Of a stretch of 64,000 bases of DNA, positions 1-9,164 are shown in pieces. Where the stretch lies: the NCBI GenBank assembly GCA_963752965.1, contig CAVWAJ010000016.1, positions 496,001 to 560,000 on the forward strand. Reading direction: 5' to 3'. The position numbers were made by a program, and so were the translations under genes. The stretch is from QHXW01 sp963752965 (lineage in GTDB: Bacteria; Acidobacteriota; Terriglobia; Bryobacterales; Bryobacteraceae). The notes below the pieces were generated by a model. It had not been told where the DNA came from and made no database searches. It was given only the letters and a program-made list of their open reading frames with translations. Position 1 is the stretch's first letter. The number at the start of each line of letters is the position of its first letter.

Positions 1-1521
1 GGTGGCATCGAGTCGAAGAAATACATTGTCGAAACCACCGGCAGCGGCGCTGCGTTTATCGACTACAACAACGACGGGCTGCTCGATATCTTCCTGCTTT
101 CGGGCCCGGGCGGCACGAACCGGCTCTACAGGAACGACGGCAACGGCCATTTCACCGACGTCACCGAAGAGACCGGGCTCAAGAGTAGCGGCTGGAGTCA
201 AGGCGTTTGCGCCGGCGATTTCGATAACGACGGTTTCACCGACCTGCTGGTCACGTCGTGGGGCGGCTTGGCTCTCTACCGGAATGTGGGCGGCCGCCGG
301 TTTGAAAACGTCACCGCCAAGGCCGGCCTCAAGCAGGATCGCGCACGCTACAACACCGGCTGCGCCTTTCTCGATTACGATAATGACGGGCACCTCGACA
401 TATTCGTCGCGAATTACCTGAAGTTCGATTTCGCCACCACGCCGAAACCGGGCGAGAATCCCTATTGCTGGTATCGCGACATCGCGGTGAACTGCGGCCC
501 GCGCGGGCTCCCGTTCGATCGCAACATTCTATATCACAACAACGGCGACGGCACATTCACGGATGTCTCCGATGTTTCGGGAATCTCGAAGCCCAACCAA
601 AGCTACTGCCTCGGCGTGCTGACGGGCGATTTCAATCAGGATGGACGAACCGATATTTTCGTCGCCTGCGATCAGACGCCCTCGCTGCTGTATATCAATC
701 GCGGCGACGGCACATTCAGCGAGGAGGCACTCGTGCGCGGCGCCGCACTCGATGAGAACGGAAAAGCCATGTCGGGCATGGGAGCCACATCCGCCGACTA
801 TGATGGCGATGGCAACCCCGACATTTTCCGCACGAATTTCTCCGACGAACGCGAAACGCTGTACCGCAACCGCGGCGGCGCCGATTTTGACGACGTCACG
901 ATCGCCGCCGGTCTCGCCCACAACACGCGCTGGGTAGGCTGGGGATGCGGCTTCTTCGATTTCGATAACGACGGCTGGAAAGATCTGCTGCTGGTCAGCG
1001 GCCATGTGTTTCCCGAGGTGGATCGCCTGAAGATCGATATCCGCTACAAGGACCGCGCGATCCTCTATCGCAACAATCGCAACGGCACGTTTACCGACAT
1101 CTCCGAACGCGCGGGGCCGGGAATTCTGGAGCGGCACGCCGCACGCGGCGCGGCATTCGGCGACTACGATAACGACGGCGCGGTCGAAATCGTAGTCAAC
1201 AACCAGAATGAGCCGCCCACGCTGCTCAAGGCCGCGCACAAGCCCGCCGGCCATTGGGCGATTCTGAAGCTGGAAGGCGTGAAGTCGAATCGCAGCGCCA
1301 TTGGCGCTCAGGTGCGCGTGACAGCGGAAGGCCACACACAGATCGAGGAAGTGCGCAGCGGCGGAAGTTACCTTTCGGAGAACGATCTGCGCCTGCATTT
1401 CGGGCTGGGGTTTGCTACAAAGATGGAACGGGTTGAGATCCGGTGGCCGAGCGGAATCCGGCAAGTAGAGCGCGGCCTCGACGCGGACCGTGTAATCACA
1501 CTCCGTGAGCCTATAGAATGA
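1..1521 (+). CDS. CRTAC1-like FG-GAP/VCBS repeat protein with ASPIC/UnbV domain, 5' partial
   Basis: The frame is open from the first base, so the gene starts before the window; 506 residues are visible. At least seven repeats carry calcium-binding loops of the D-x-D/N-x-D-G type (for example DYNNDGLLDIF, DYDNDGHLDIF, DFNQDGRTDIF, DYDGDGNPDIF), the signature of FG-GAP/VCBS beta-propeller blades. The last 90 residues or so (SNRSAIGAQVRVTAEG, then WPSGIRQVE) match the ASPIC/UnbV domain found at the end of CRTAC1-like proteins. Such proteins are normally secreted or on the cell surface; the signal peptide would lie outside the window. The precise ligand is unknown. These proteins are very abundant in Acidobacteriota and Planctomycetota. 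The stop overlaps the next start (ATGA), so the two genes are probably co-translated. Confidence 0.9.
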   Translation, partial: GGIESKKYIVETTGSGAAFIDYNNDGLLDIFLLSGPGGTNRLYRNDGNGHFTDVTEETGLKSSGWSQGVCAGDFDNDGFTDLLVTSWGGLALYRNVGGRRFENVTAKAGLKQDRARYNTGCAFLDYDNDGHLDIFVANYLKFDFATTPKPGENPYCWYRDIAVNCGPRGLPFDRNILYHNNGDGTFTDVSDVSGISKPNQSYCLGVLTGDFNQDGRTDIFVACDQTPSLLYINRGDGTFSEEALVRGAALDENGKAMSGMGATSADYDGDGNPDIFRTNFSDERETLYRNRGGADFDDVTIAAGLAHNTRWVGWGCGFFDFDNDGWKDLLLVSGHVFPEVDRLKIDIRYKDRAILYRNNRNGTFTDISERAGPGILERHAARGAAFGDYDNDGAVEIVVNNQNEPPTLLKAAHKPAGHWAILKLEGVKSNRSAIGAQVRVTAEGHTQIEEVRSGGSYLSENDLRLHFGLGFATKMERVEIRWPSGIRQVERGLDADRVITLREPIE

Positions 1522-2033
1522 TCAGTATGATGTCGCGTAGCATGTACGCCTGTTTGGCTTTGGTGACGGCTGTGGCCACACATTGCGCGGCGAGCGACTC
1601 GTCGATGGATCGCTCGACTCTGCGCAGTCTAAAGGCCGTCAAAGTCGTCGTTGATTCCCCTGCCAATGAGATCGAGCGCGAGGGCGTCTCAGCGGACGGC
1701 TTACGCATCACGATCGAGCAGAAGCTCCGCGACGCAGGGATCATCGTTGATCACGACGCGGTCGAGTTCCTGGGCGTGAACATCTCGTCGGCCCGGCCGC
1801 CGAGGAAGACCCTGCTGTCTAAAGGTCCCGTCTCTCTCGTCGTAAATGTGGGCCTATACCAGATCGTACTATTGAATCGCGATAAGACTACCAGGACGGT
1901 GACGGAGACCTGGGGCGATCAGAGAGTGGCGCCGGCGGCATCGCGAGCGATTGAGCGCACGGTTTCAGACGCTGTCGACGACCTGGTGAACGAATTTGTC
2001 AATGCCTACCGTTCGGTGAATCCCAAAGAATAA
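1518..2033 (+). CDS. Hypothetical small secreted protein
   Basis: This 171-residue protein is not recognised. The N-terminus (MISMMSRSMYACLALVTAVA, then ASDSS) looks like a Sec signal peptide, so it is probably periplasmic or secreted. The mature part begins with a strand-rich stretch (KAVKVVVDSP) followed by GLRITIEQKLRDAGI, which resembles secreted proteins that put a short helix between beta strands, and it ends in a helix rich in D, N and V. No catalytic motif is visible. Its ATG overlaps the TGA of the upstream FG-GAP gene by four bases, which fixes the start and suggests a shared transcript. It meets the MATE gene tail to tail, three bases away. Confidence 0.75.
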   Translation: MISMMSRSMYACLALVTAVATHCAASDSSMDRSTLRSLKAVKVVVDSPANEIEREGVSADGLRITIEQKLRDAGIIVDHDAVEFLGVNISSARPPRKTLLSKGPVSLVVNVGLYQIVLLNRDKTTRTVTETWGDQRVAPAASRAIERTVSDAVDDLVNEFVNAYRSVNPKE

Positions 2034-2036
2034 TAT

Positions 2037-3401
2037 TCAGCGCACCGCCGCGTAGTGGCCCGCCATGGCATGAACCTTGCGGGTCCACACGACCAGCAGA
2101 ACCGAGCCGATCAAGATAAGCGCCACGCACAGCCCAAGCCAAAGCCCCACGGCGCCCCAACCCATCGTGAAACAAAGCAGGTAACCCAACGGCAGGCCGA
2201 GCAGCCAGTAGAGCAGCATGTGGCAAAGCATGGGTGTGCGGGTATCGCCCGTGCCACGGAGCGCGCCGGTGGCCACGGTTTGCAATCCATCGAAAAGCTG
2301 GAACGCGGCGGCGACGGCCAGCAGGGAGACGGCGGTCCGGATCACGGCACGGTCGGTGGTAAAAACACGCGCCACATACTGAGGCACAGTGACGAGAACC
2401 ACGCCGGCGCCCGCCATAAACGCGGCGCCGAGGCCTATGGCGGTCCACCCAGCGCGTCCGGCGGCGTGCACATCGCCGCGACCGAGCGCCTGTCCCACGC
2501 GCACCGCGGCCGCTGAGCTGATGCCGAGCGGAACCATGTAAGTGAAGCTCGCGGTATTGAGCGCGATCTGGTGCGCAGCCAGCGACAGCGGATCGAGCGT
2601 GCCGATGAGCGCAGTGGCCGCCGCGAAAACACCGATTTCGAGCGAAATCTGCGTCGCCGCCGGGAGTCCCAGGCGGACCAGATCGCCAATTCGGTTGCAA
2701 TCGATCGCGAGCGGCGCATCAAACAGCCCGGTGCGGCTTCGGGCAGCGTCATAGAGCAGGTAAATCACGAGCGCCAGAACCATATAGATGCGCGAAATGC
2801 ACGTGGCCCATCCAGAGCCCTCCGCACCCATGGCGGGCGCGCCGAAATGGCCGTAGACCAGGATCCAGTTCCCCGCCAGATTCACCAGGTTGGCGGTGAT
2901 CAGAGCGAACATGATGGGGGTGGCGCGATTCATGGCTTGCAGATAACGGCGCAGCGCGAAATACAAGAGGAGCGGAAACGTACTCCACATGATCGCCATC
3001 AAGTACGGTACGGCCTGGCGCAGCACGGAGGGATCGATTCCGAATCGCGCCAGCAACGGAACCCAGCACCAGACCAGCAGCATCAGCACGGGGGCGAGCG
3101 GCAGACTCAGATAGATGGCGCTGACCAGAGACCGGTGGCAATCCATCAGCCGGCGGGAGCCGTAGGCTCGCGAGACCAGCGTATCCAGACCGAGCATCAG
3201 GCCGCTGCCGAACATCGCGACCGCGTAAAAAAGCACGCTGCCCAGACTGACGGCGCCGATCGCCTGCGCGCTCACACGGCCGACCATCATGGTGTCGACA
3301 GTGCCCATGCCCATCCAGCCCAATTCCGCCATAACCAGCGGAGTAGCCAGCCGGAGCATGGGACGAAGTTCCTGCCGAAGGGTAGCGAAGTAACGAATCA
3401 C
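2037..3401 (-). CDS. MATE family multidrug/sodium antiporter
   Basis: A 454-residue inner-membrane exporter of the MATE (DinF/NorM) type. The start region (ELRPMLRLATPLVMAELGWM) and the MGTVDTMMVGRVS segment match the MatE domain start, and about twelve hydrophobic segments follow in two similar halves, as expected for the family (around 450 residues). The second half shows GTGDTRTPM, typical of MATE proteins. The frame stays open far upstream, but that part is antisense to the next gene, so I use the GTG at 3401, preceded by CCAAGG; the ATG at 3359 (440 residues) is the alternative. The substrate cannot be told from sequence. It is divergent from the acyl-CoA synthetase gene. Confidence 0.88.
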   Translation of the reverse strand: MIRYFATLRQELRPMLRLATPLVMAELGWMGMGTVDTMMVGRVSAQAIGAVSLGSVLFYAVAMFGSGLMLGLDTLVSRAYGSRRLMDCHRSLVSAIYLSLPLAPVLMLLVWCWVPLLARFGIDPSVLRQAVPYLMAIMWSTFPLLLYFALRRYLQAMNRATPIMFALITANLVNLAGNWILVYGHFGAPAMGAEGSGWATCISRIYMVLALVIYLLYDAARSRTGLFDAPLAIDCNRIGDLVRLGLPAATQISLEIGVFAAATALIGTLDPLSLAAHQIALNTASFTYMVPLGISSAAAVRVGQALGRGDVHAAGRAGWTAIGLGAAFMAGAGVVLVTVPQYVARVFTTDRAVIRTAVSLLAVAAAFQLFDGLQTVATGALRGTGDTRTPMLCHMLLYWLLGLPLGYLLCFTMGWGAVGLWLGLCVALILIGSVLLVVWTRKVHAMAGHYAAVR

Positions 3402-3546
3402 AATGGCCGCCTTGGAGGGCTGAAGCGCGAGAAGATACGCTGGACTTGCACAATCGTAACATGCCGGGATCTCTCCGCCGCGAGCAAAACCCTTTAGTGC
3501 ATCGGCGTGATCGCCAAGACGCCCAGAATTGCGGACAATAACTGTA

Positions 3547-6288
3547 ATGGTAAAAGAGACTCGATCTGGTGAAAAGGCACACGACATCCTCGGGTTGCAA
3601 ACTCGCAGCCCATTGGACGTATTTTTTGCGCCGCACAATGTGGCGGTGATCGGCGCGACGGAGACTCCGGGAAGTGCGGGCCGTACGGTCTTGTGGAACC
3701 TGATCAACAGCCCGTTCGGCGGAACTGTGTTCCCGGTGAATACGAAGCGCCCGAGTGTTTTAGGCATCCGCGCATATCCAAACGTCGCGGCAGTGCCCGA
3801 CAAAGTGGATTTGGCGGTGGTGGTCACGCCGGCCAAGACGGTTCCAGGCGTGATACGGGAATGCGTGGACAGCGGGATCAAGGCGGCGATTGTCATTTCC
3901 GCGGGATTCAAGGAAGTGGGCAAGGCCGGGGCGGAGCTGGAACAGCAGGTGTTGCAGGAAGCGCGGCGTGGACGGATGCGCATCATCGGGCCGAACTGTC
4001 TGGGCGTGATGAGCCCGCTCAGCGGCTTGAACGCCACGTTCGCCACGGCCATGGCAAGACCGGGGAATGTTGCGCTGATCAGCCAGAGCGGCGCACTGTG
4101 CACCGCGATTCTGGATTGGAGCCTGCGCGAGCAGGTGGGCTTCAGCGCGTTCCTTTCCATCGGCTCGATGTTGGACGTGGGATGGGGCGATCTGATCGAA
4201 TACCTGGGGGATGACCCGCGCACGCGCAGCATCATCATCTATATGGAATCGGTTGGCGATGCGCGCGCGTTCCTCTCAGCCGCGCGCGAGGTAGCGCTCA
4301 CCAAGCCGATCATTGTGATCAAAGCAGGCCGCAGCGCCGCGGCAGCTAAGGCAGCGGCATCGCACACCGGCTCGCTGGCCGGCAGCGACGAAGTGCTCGA
4401 AGCCGCGTTTCGCCGGTGTGGTGTGTTGCGCGTAACGAACATCTCGGATCTGTTCTACATGTCGGAGGTCCTGGCCAAACAACCGCGGCCAGCGGGACCG
4501 CGTCTGACGATTCTCACCAACGCCGGCGGCCCTGGCGTGCTGGCGACCGACGCGCTGATGGCGCTCGATGGCAAACTGGCGGAGCTTTCCGAAGAAACCA
4601 CCGCCGCCTTGAACCAGATTCTGCCGGCGGCCTGGAGTCACGGCAACCCGATCGATATTTTGGGCGACGCCGAACCGGAGCGCTACGCCAAAGCTCTCGA
4701 AATAGCGGCGAAGGACCCGGGGACGGACGGGCTACTGGTGATTATGACGCCGCAGGGGATGACCGATCCGACGGCTATTGCGGAAAAGCTGAAACCCTAC
4801 GCCAAGCTGGATGGCAAGCCGCTACTGGCGAGCTGGATGGGAGGCGTAGAGGCCGCGGGTGGCGAAGACATTCTGAACCACGCGGGAATTCCGACCTTCC
4901 CGTACCCCGACACGGCCGTCAAGTTGTTCGAGTACATGTGGCACTACACCTACAACCTGCGCGCCCTGTACGAAACGCCGGCCCTTGCGCCCAGCGCGGG
5001 TTCCACGGCGCGCGAGCAGGTGGCAGCGATGATCGCGAAGGTCCGCCAGTCCGGGCGCAATCTGTTGACCGAGGCGGAGTCCAAAGAGTTGCTGGCGCTG
5101 TACGGCATTCCGACCGTGCGTACGCTGGTGGCGACGACGCCGGACGAGGCCGTGAAATTCGCGGGCGAGATCGGGTATCCCGTGGTGCTGAAGCTGCATT
5201 CGGAAACCGTGACGCACAAAACTGACGTCGGCGGCGTCCAATTGAATCTGGACGGCGAGGCTGCGGTGCGGCGTGCCTGGACGGCCATTGAACGGGGAGT
5301 CACCGAGAAGGCGGGTCCCGGCCACTTCCAAGGCGTGACGGTTCAGCCCATGATTTCGCGCGACGGCTACGAGCTGATTGTGGGGAGCAGCATTGATCCG
5401 CAATTCGGGCCCGTGCTGCTGTTCGGGTCGGGCGGCCAGTTGGTGGAGGTTTACAAGGACCGTGCTCTGGCACTGCCGCCGCTAAACACCACGCTGGCGC
5501 GCCGCATGATGGAGCAGACGAAAATCTTCATCGCGCTGCAAGGAGTGCGCGGCCGCAAGCCGGTGCCGCTGGCGGACCTGGAGCAGCTTCTGGTGCGCTT
5601 TAGCCGGCTGGTGGTAGAACAGCCGTGGATCAAGGAGATCGATATCAACCCCCTGGTGGCATCGGAGGAACGGCTGATCGCGCTCGATGCGCGCGTGATT
5701 CTCTTCGGGCAGGAGACGTGCGAGCAGGACTTGCCGCGCCCGGCGATCCGCCCATATCCTATGCAGTATGTTGGCACGTGGACGACCAAGGATGGCACGA
5801 GCGTCGCCATACGGCCGATTCGTCCCGAGGACGAGCCGCTCATGGTGGCGTTCCACGAGCGGCTGTCGGAACGCAGCGTGTACTTTCGCTATTTCCACTT
5901 GCTGAATCTGGGCCAGCGCACGGCGCACGAACGGCTAACGCGCATGTGCTTCATCGATTATGACCGCGGCATGGCTTTGGTAGCGGAGCGCGAAAATGCG
6001 GATGGCGTCCACGAGCTGTTGGGCGTCGGCCGGCTAACGCGCGTGCACGGCACCAACGACGCGGAGATGGCCGTGCTGGTGAGCGATGATTTTCAGGGGC
6101 GCGGGCTCGGCACGGAACTACTGCGGCGGCTGCTTGAGGTCGGCCGGCAGGAGAAACTCGAACGTATTACCGCCGATATTCTTGCCGAGAACCGCTCCAT
6201 GCAAACGGTCTGCGAGCGGCTAGGTTTCCAACTGAAGTACGATGCCGAGAACGCCACCGTTAAAGTGGAGTTCCGGTTCAATCAATAG
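3547..6288 (+). CDS. ADP-forming acyl-CoA synthetase fused to GNAT acetyltransferase (Pat/YfiQ-like)
   Basis: A 913-residue protein with the layout of bacterial protein lysine acetyltransferase Pat/YfiQ: CoA-binding Rossmann domain (VFFAPHNVAVIGATETPGSA, about residues 20-130), succinyl-CoA-ligase-like domain (IIGPNCLGVMSP and ISQSGALCTAI), ATP-grasp domain (GYPVVLKLHSE and TDVGGVQLNL), and a C-terminal GNAT domain from about residue 750 (VLVSDDFQGRGLGTELL is the acetyl-CoA loop). The motif ASHTGSLAGSD keeps the His that is phosphorylated in working ADP-forming synthetases, so it may both make acyl-CoA and acetylate proteins; Pat enzymes of enterobacteria are reported to lack synthetase activity. 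ATG 3547 is preferred to the TTG at 3529. It overlaps the end of cydB by seven bases, tail to tail. Confidence 0.9.
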   Translation: MVKETRSGEKAHDILGLQTRSPLDVFFAPHNVAVIGATETPGSAGRTVLWNLINSPFGGTVFPVNTKRPSVLGIRAYPNVAAVPDKVDLAVVVTPAKTVPGVIRECVDSGIKAAIVISAGFKEVGKAGAELEQQVLQEARRGRMRIIGPNCLGVMSPLSGLNATFATAMARPGNVALISQSGALCTAILDWSLREQVGFSAFLSIGSMLDVGWGDLIEYLGDDPRTRSIIIYMESVGDARAFLSAAREVALTKPIIVIKAGRSAAAAKAAASHTGSLAGSDEVLEAAFRRCGVLRVTNISDLFYMSEVLAKQPRPAGPRLTILTNAGGPGVLATDALMALDGKLAELSEETTAALNQILPAAWSHGNPIDILGDAEPERYAKALEIAAKDPGTDGLLVIMTPQGMTDPTAIAEKLKPYAKLDGKPLLASWMGGVEAAGGEDILNHAGIPTFPYPDTAVKLFEYMWHYTYNLRALYETPALAPSAGSTAREQVAAMIAKVRQSGRNLLTEAESKELLALYGIPTVRTLVATTPDEAVKFAGEIGYPVVLKLHSETVTHKTDVGGVQLNLDGEAAVRRAWTAIERGVTEKAGPGHFQGVTVQPMISRDGYELIVGSSIDPQFGPVLLFGSGGQLVEVYKDRALALPPLNTTLARRMMEQTKIFIALQGVRGRKPVPLADLEQLLVRFSRLVVEQPWIKEIDINPLVASEERLIALDARVILFGQETCEQDLPRPAIRPYPMQYVGTWTTKDGTSVAIRPIRPEDEPLMVAFHERLSERSVYFRYFHLLNLGQRTAHERLTRMCFIDYDRGMALVAERENADGVHELLGVGRLTRVHGTNDAEMAVLVSDDFQGRGLGTELLRRLLEVGRQEKLERITADILAENRSMQTVCERLGFQLKYDAENATVKVEFRFNQ

Positions 6289-7322
6289 CCTTCTTCGGTG
6301 GGATGCACTTTCCCGGAAAAGCGGCGATAGGTGAAAACAAAATAGCCAATCGCCAGCGCCATGCCGGGGAGAAACCACCATAGACCGACGCGGAGTCCGT
6401 AGCTGGCAGCGGCCGCATTGGAGATGGTCAGCCCAAACTGCGGATCGGCGCGTGACGGCAGCACATAGGGGTAGAGACCGAAAGCGGCGCTCACCAGCAT
6501 GGCCGCAATGAACGCCGAGGAAGCCAGAAACGCCGCGGCGGTGGTCCGTGGAATCCACAAACGCACCAGAGCGAGCGCAATCAAGGCCGCGGCGGGAAAA
6601 ACATAGCCCCAGGGCCGCGCCGAGAAGCTGGCTGCAAGCTGCGGCTGGATCAGGAAACTCAAGCCGGTGATGAGCACTATCAAAATCCCGACCGCCCACC
6701 ACGCGCGCGCAGCCAGCTGCCGGCATCTTTCTTCCAGCGGCCCCTCGGTTTTCCATGCGACCCAGAGCGCACCATGCAATGTCAGGGTGGCAAAAGCAGC
6801 GACGCCGATGATCACGGTATACCAATCCAAAATCCCGAGCGCGCCGCTGAGCCCGAAATTGGTCCAAAGCGGCAAGAAGAAAAAGCCGGAAGCGTCCAGT
6901 GGCACGCCCCTCACGACATTTCCCAGCGCCGCGCCGAAGAAGATGGCGAGCAATGCGCTCGCACCACCGAAGACGGCATCCCAGAGCGGCCGCCAGATGG
7001 GGCTCTCCACGTGGCTGCGAAATTCGATCGAGATGCCGCGCAGCATGAGCAGCCACAGCACCATCATCAACGGAAGGTAAAAGCCGCTGAAGCTGGCGGC
7101 ATAGAGCGCTGGAAACGCGAAGTAAAGGGTGCCGCCGCCGGCCAGCAGCCACACTTCGTTGCCGTCCCAAAACGGACCGATGGACCGGAGCACCTGGCGG
7201 CGCTCGTCGTCGGATCGCGCGACGAATAAGTGAATGATTCCGGCACCGAGATCATAGCCGTCAAGAACCACGTAAGTGGCGAGCATCAGTGCAACCAGGC
7301 AAAACCAGAGAGTTTCGAGCAT
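6282..7322 (-). CDS. cydB: Cytochrome bd-type quinol oxidase subunit II
   Basis: A 346-residue polytopic membrane protein, subunit II of a cytochrome bd-type oxidase that reduces oxygen with quinol. The N-terminus (LMLATYVVLDGYDLGAGI) is the standard CydB start and includes the conserved LDGYDLG motif; FWDGNEVWLLAGGG is another CydB signature. Eight hydrophobic segments and the length fit the family. It lies 12 bases after cydA on the same strand, so cydAB form an operon. There are no cydC, cydD or cydX genes beside it. Its 3' end overlaps the acyl-CoA synthetase gene. Confidence 0.95.
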   Translation of the reverse strand: MLETLWFCLVALMLATYVVLDGYDLGAGIIHLFVARSDDERRQVLRSIGPFWDGNEVWLLAGGGTLYFAFPALYAASFSGFYLPLMMVLWLLMLRGISIEFRSHVESPIWRPLWDAVFGGASALLAIFFGAALGNVVRGVPLDASGFFFLPLWTNFGLSGALGILDWYTVIIGVAAFATLTLHGALWVAWKTEGPLEERCRQLAARAWWAVGILIVLITGLSFLIQPQLAASFSARPWGYVFPAAALIALALVRLWIPRTTAAAFLASSAFIAAMLVSAAFGLYPYVLPSRADPQFGLTISNAAAASYGLRVGLWWFLPGMALAIGYFVFTYRRFSGKVHPTEEGY

Positions 7323-7334
7323 CGCGATTTCTCC

Positions 7335-8675
7335 TTAGGACCTCGCCGCCGTGTGATGGGGGTCCGGTCCGTGCTCGATCTCGCGATAGATTAGGAACAG
7401 GAACAGGATCGCGAGCAGCGCGTACATGCCCATGAAACCAAGAAGCGTGAACAGCCCGTTGCCTGCCGATACGCGCGGCGAAGGGCCCTCGGCGGTGCGC
7501 ATCAGCCCGTAGATCAGCCACGGCTGGCGGCCCACTTCAGCGGTGATCCAGCCCGCGGTGGTTGCGATGTAGGGGAATGGAAACATCAGCATGAGAATCC
7601 AAAGCAGCAAGCGTGTGTCAAAGAGTTTCTGGCGCACGAGCTGAATCATAGAGAGCGTCATCACCACGATGAAAATCGTTCCCAGCCCAACCATGATGTG
7701 ATAACTGAAATACAGCAGCGGGATGTTGTCGGGCCAAATGTTTTCCGGGAAGGCATTGAGGCCCTTGACCTGCGCACCCCAACGGCGGTACGTGAGAAAG
7801 CTCAGCGCTCGCGGGATCAACAGCGGATTATCGAGCTTGCGGTTATCGGTGTCCGGCTGGCCGATGAGTGCCAGCGGCGCGCCCTCGGCGGTTTCGAACA
7901 AGCCTTCCATCGCAGCCAGCGTCGCCGGCTGCTGGTTGGCAATCATCTTGGCCTGTCCATCGCCGGTGGGAAAGATCATGAGCAAAGTCGCGAAGAAGCC
8001 GGCGGTGACGCCCACGCGCACAAACGTGCGGCCATACGCGTCATGCTTATCGGTTAGCAGGTAAAACGCGCCCACCGCGGCCATCACGAAGCTGGCAGTC
8101 ACCACCGCGCCGGTCATGTTGTGGAGATACTGCCAAAAGACCCACGGGTTGAAGATCAATTCTCGAAAGCTGCGCAGCAGGATCTGGCCATCGTGGCCCA
8201 CGGCATAGCCCACCGGATTCTGCATCCAGGCGTCGGTGGCGATGATGAAGAAACCCGAGAGCCAGGAACCAGCGAAGACCAGAACCGCGGCCAGCCAGTG
8301 CAGCCAGGCTCCGAGCCGTTTTTCGCCGAAGATCAGAAGACCGAGGAAAGTCGACTCGAGAAAGAACGAGAAAACGCCCTCCATGGCGAGCGTCTGGCCA
8401 AGCACCCCGCCGGCCGCTCTTGAAAACTTTGCCCAGTTCGTGCCGAACTGAAATTCCATCGGGATGCCGGTGACCACACCCATGGCGAAGTTGATGGCGA
8501 AGATCTTGGTCCAGAATCGTGCACAACGATTGTAGTGCTCATTGCCCGTGCGCAACGCCATGGTCTTCAGAACCACCAGCAGCAGCGCCAGGCCCATCGT
8601 GAGCTGCGGGAAAATGTAGTGAAAAGTGACTGTGAAAGCGAATTGAAAACGATCGACTGCGAGCGCGGTATTCAT
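7335..8675 (-). CDS. cydA: Cytochrome bd-type quinol oxidase subunit I
   Basis: A 446-residue haem-binding subunit. Visible signatures are RFQFAFTVTFHYIFPQLTMG at residues 9-28, with the axial His at residue 19, the PMEFQFGTNW segment, and GRQPW near the C-terminus. The Q-loop between the middle helices is short, so this is the short-Q-loop type, as in cyanide-insensitive oxidases (CioA), rather than the long type of E. coli CydA. The enzyme oxidises quinol and reduces oxygen with high affinity, which suits a microaerobic soil lifestyle. It is the first gene of cydAB and is divergent from the STAS gene, with 45 bases between the starts. Confidence 0.95.
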   Translation of the reverse strand: MNTALAVDRFQFAFTVTFHYIFPQLTMGLALLLVVLKTMALRTGNEHYNRCARFWTKIFAINFAMGVVTGIPMEFQFGTNWAKFSRAAGGVLGQTLAMEGVFSFFLESTFLGLLIFGEKRLGAWLHWLAAVLVFAGSWLSGFFIIATDAWMQNPVGYAVGHDGQILLRSFRELIFNPWVFWQYLHNMTGAVVTASFVMAAVGAFYLLTDKHDAYGRTFVRVGVTAGFFATLLMIFPTGDGQAKMIANQQPATLAAMEGLFETAEGAPLALIGQPDTDNRKLDNPLLIPRALSFLTYRRWGAQVKGLNAFPENIWPDNIPLLYFSYHIMVGLGTIFIVVMTLSMIQLVRQKLFDTRLLLWILMLMFPFPYIATTAGWITAEVGRQPWLIYGLMRTAEGPSPRVSAGNGLFTLLGFMGMYALLAILFLFLIYREIEHGPDPHHTAARS

Positions 8676-8720
8676 ACTTGCTTACAGCTTACATCCGCAT
8701 CGGCTGCCGTTGGTTAGTGT

Positions 8721-9101
8721 ATGCTGAATTTCGACGCCATGCCGTTGCAGATTGACACCAAACGGATCGAGCCGGACATCACGCTAGTGGAGTTGACTGG
8801 CAAAATCTCACTGGGCCGGGAAAGCCAGCGTATCGAGGCCCTGGTGCAGGATCTGCTACGCCAGAACGAGAAGAAGATCATCTTGGATGTCTCGCGTGTC
8901 GACCATTTGGACAGCACCGGCATCGGCATTTTGGCATATTGCTTTGGCACGCTGAACCGGATCGGTGGAGAAATGCGGATCGCGGGCGCCCAAGGCAAGG
9001 TGCTGCACCTGCTGCAAATCACCAGACTGGACAACGTGCTGCCTTTGTACAGTTCGGTGGAGACGGCTTGCATCGGCCTGGGCGCCAAGCCAGAGGGCTA
9101 G
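8721..9101 (+). CDS. STAS-domain protein, anti-anti-sigma factor type
   Basis: A 126-residue single STAS domain. The motif VDHLDSTGIGIL at about residue 60 is the phosphorylation loop of SpoIIAA/RsbV-type antagonists, with the acceptor Ser in DSTG. Such proteins bind an anti-sigma kinase when unphosphorylated. No kinase, phosphatase or sigma factor is nearby. The following gene encodes an MlaD/MCE protein, and MlaB of the Mla lipid transporter is also a STAS protein, so a role with that gene is an alternative. The ATG at 8721 is used; the ATG at 8739 is closer to the domain. Neither has a strong ribosome binding site. Confidence 0.85.
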   Translation: MLNFDAMPLQIDTKRIEPDITLVELTGKISLGRESQRIEALVQDLLRQNEKKIILDVSRVDHLDSTGIGILAYCFGTLNRIGGEMRIAGAQGKVLHLLQITRLDNVLPLYSSVETACIGLGAKPEG

Positions 9102-9164
9102 CCGGCGTGGGCCAATCCCTTCTTTGCTCTTGGAATCAGCCACAATGAAATATAGCGCCCGCTT

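Noticed and set aside
529..1464. Open frame opposite the FG-GAP protein
   Set aside because: Repeated Asp-rich blades read backwards give an open frame; no protein features.
3402..4238. Continuation of the MATE reading frame about 280 codons upstream
   Set aside because: It is antisense to the start of the acyl-CoA synthetase gene and shows no MATE homology; the family start is near 3401.
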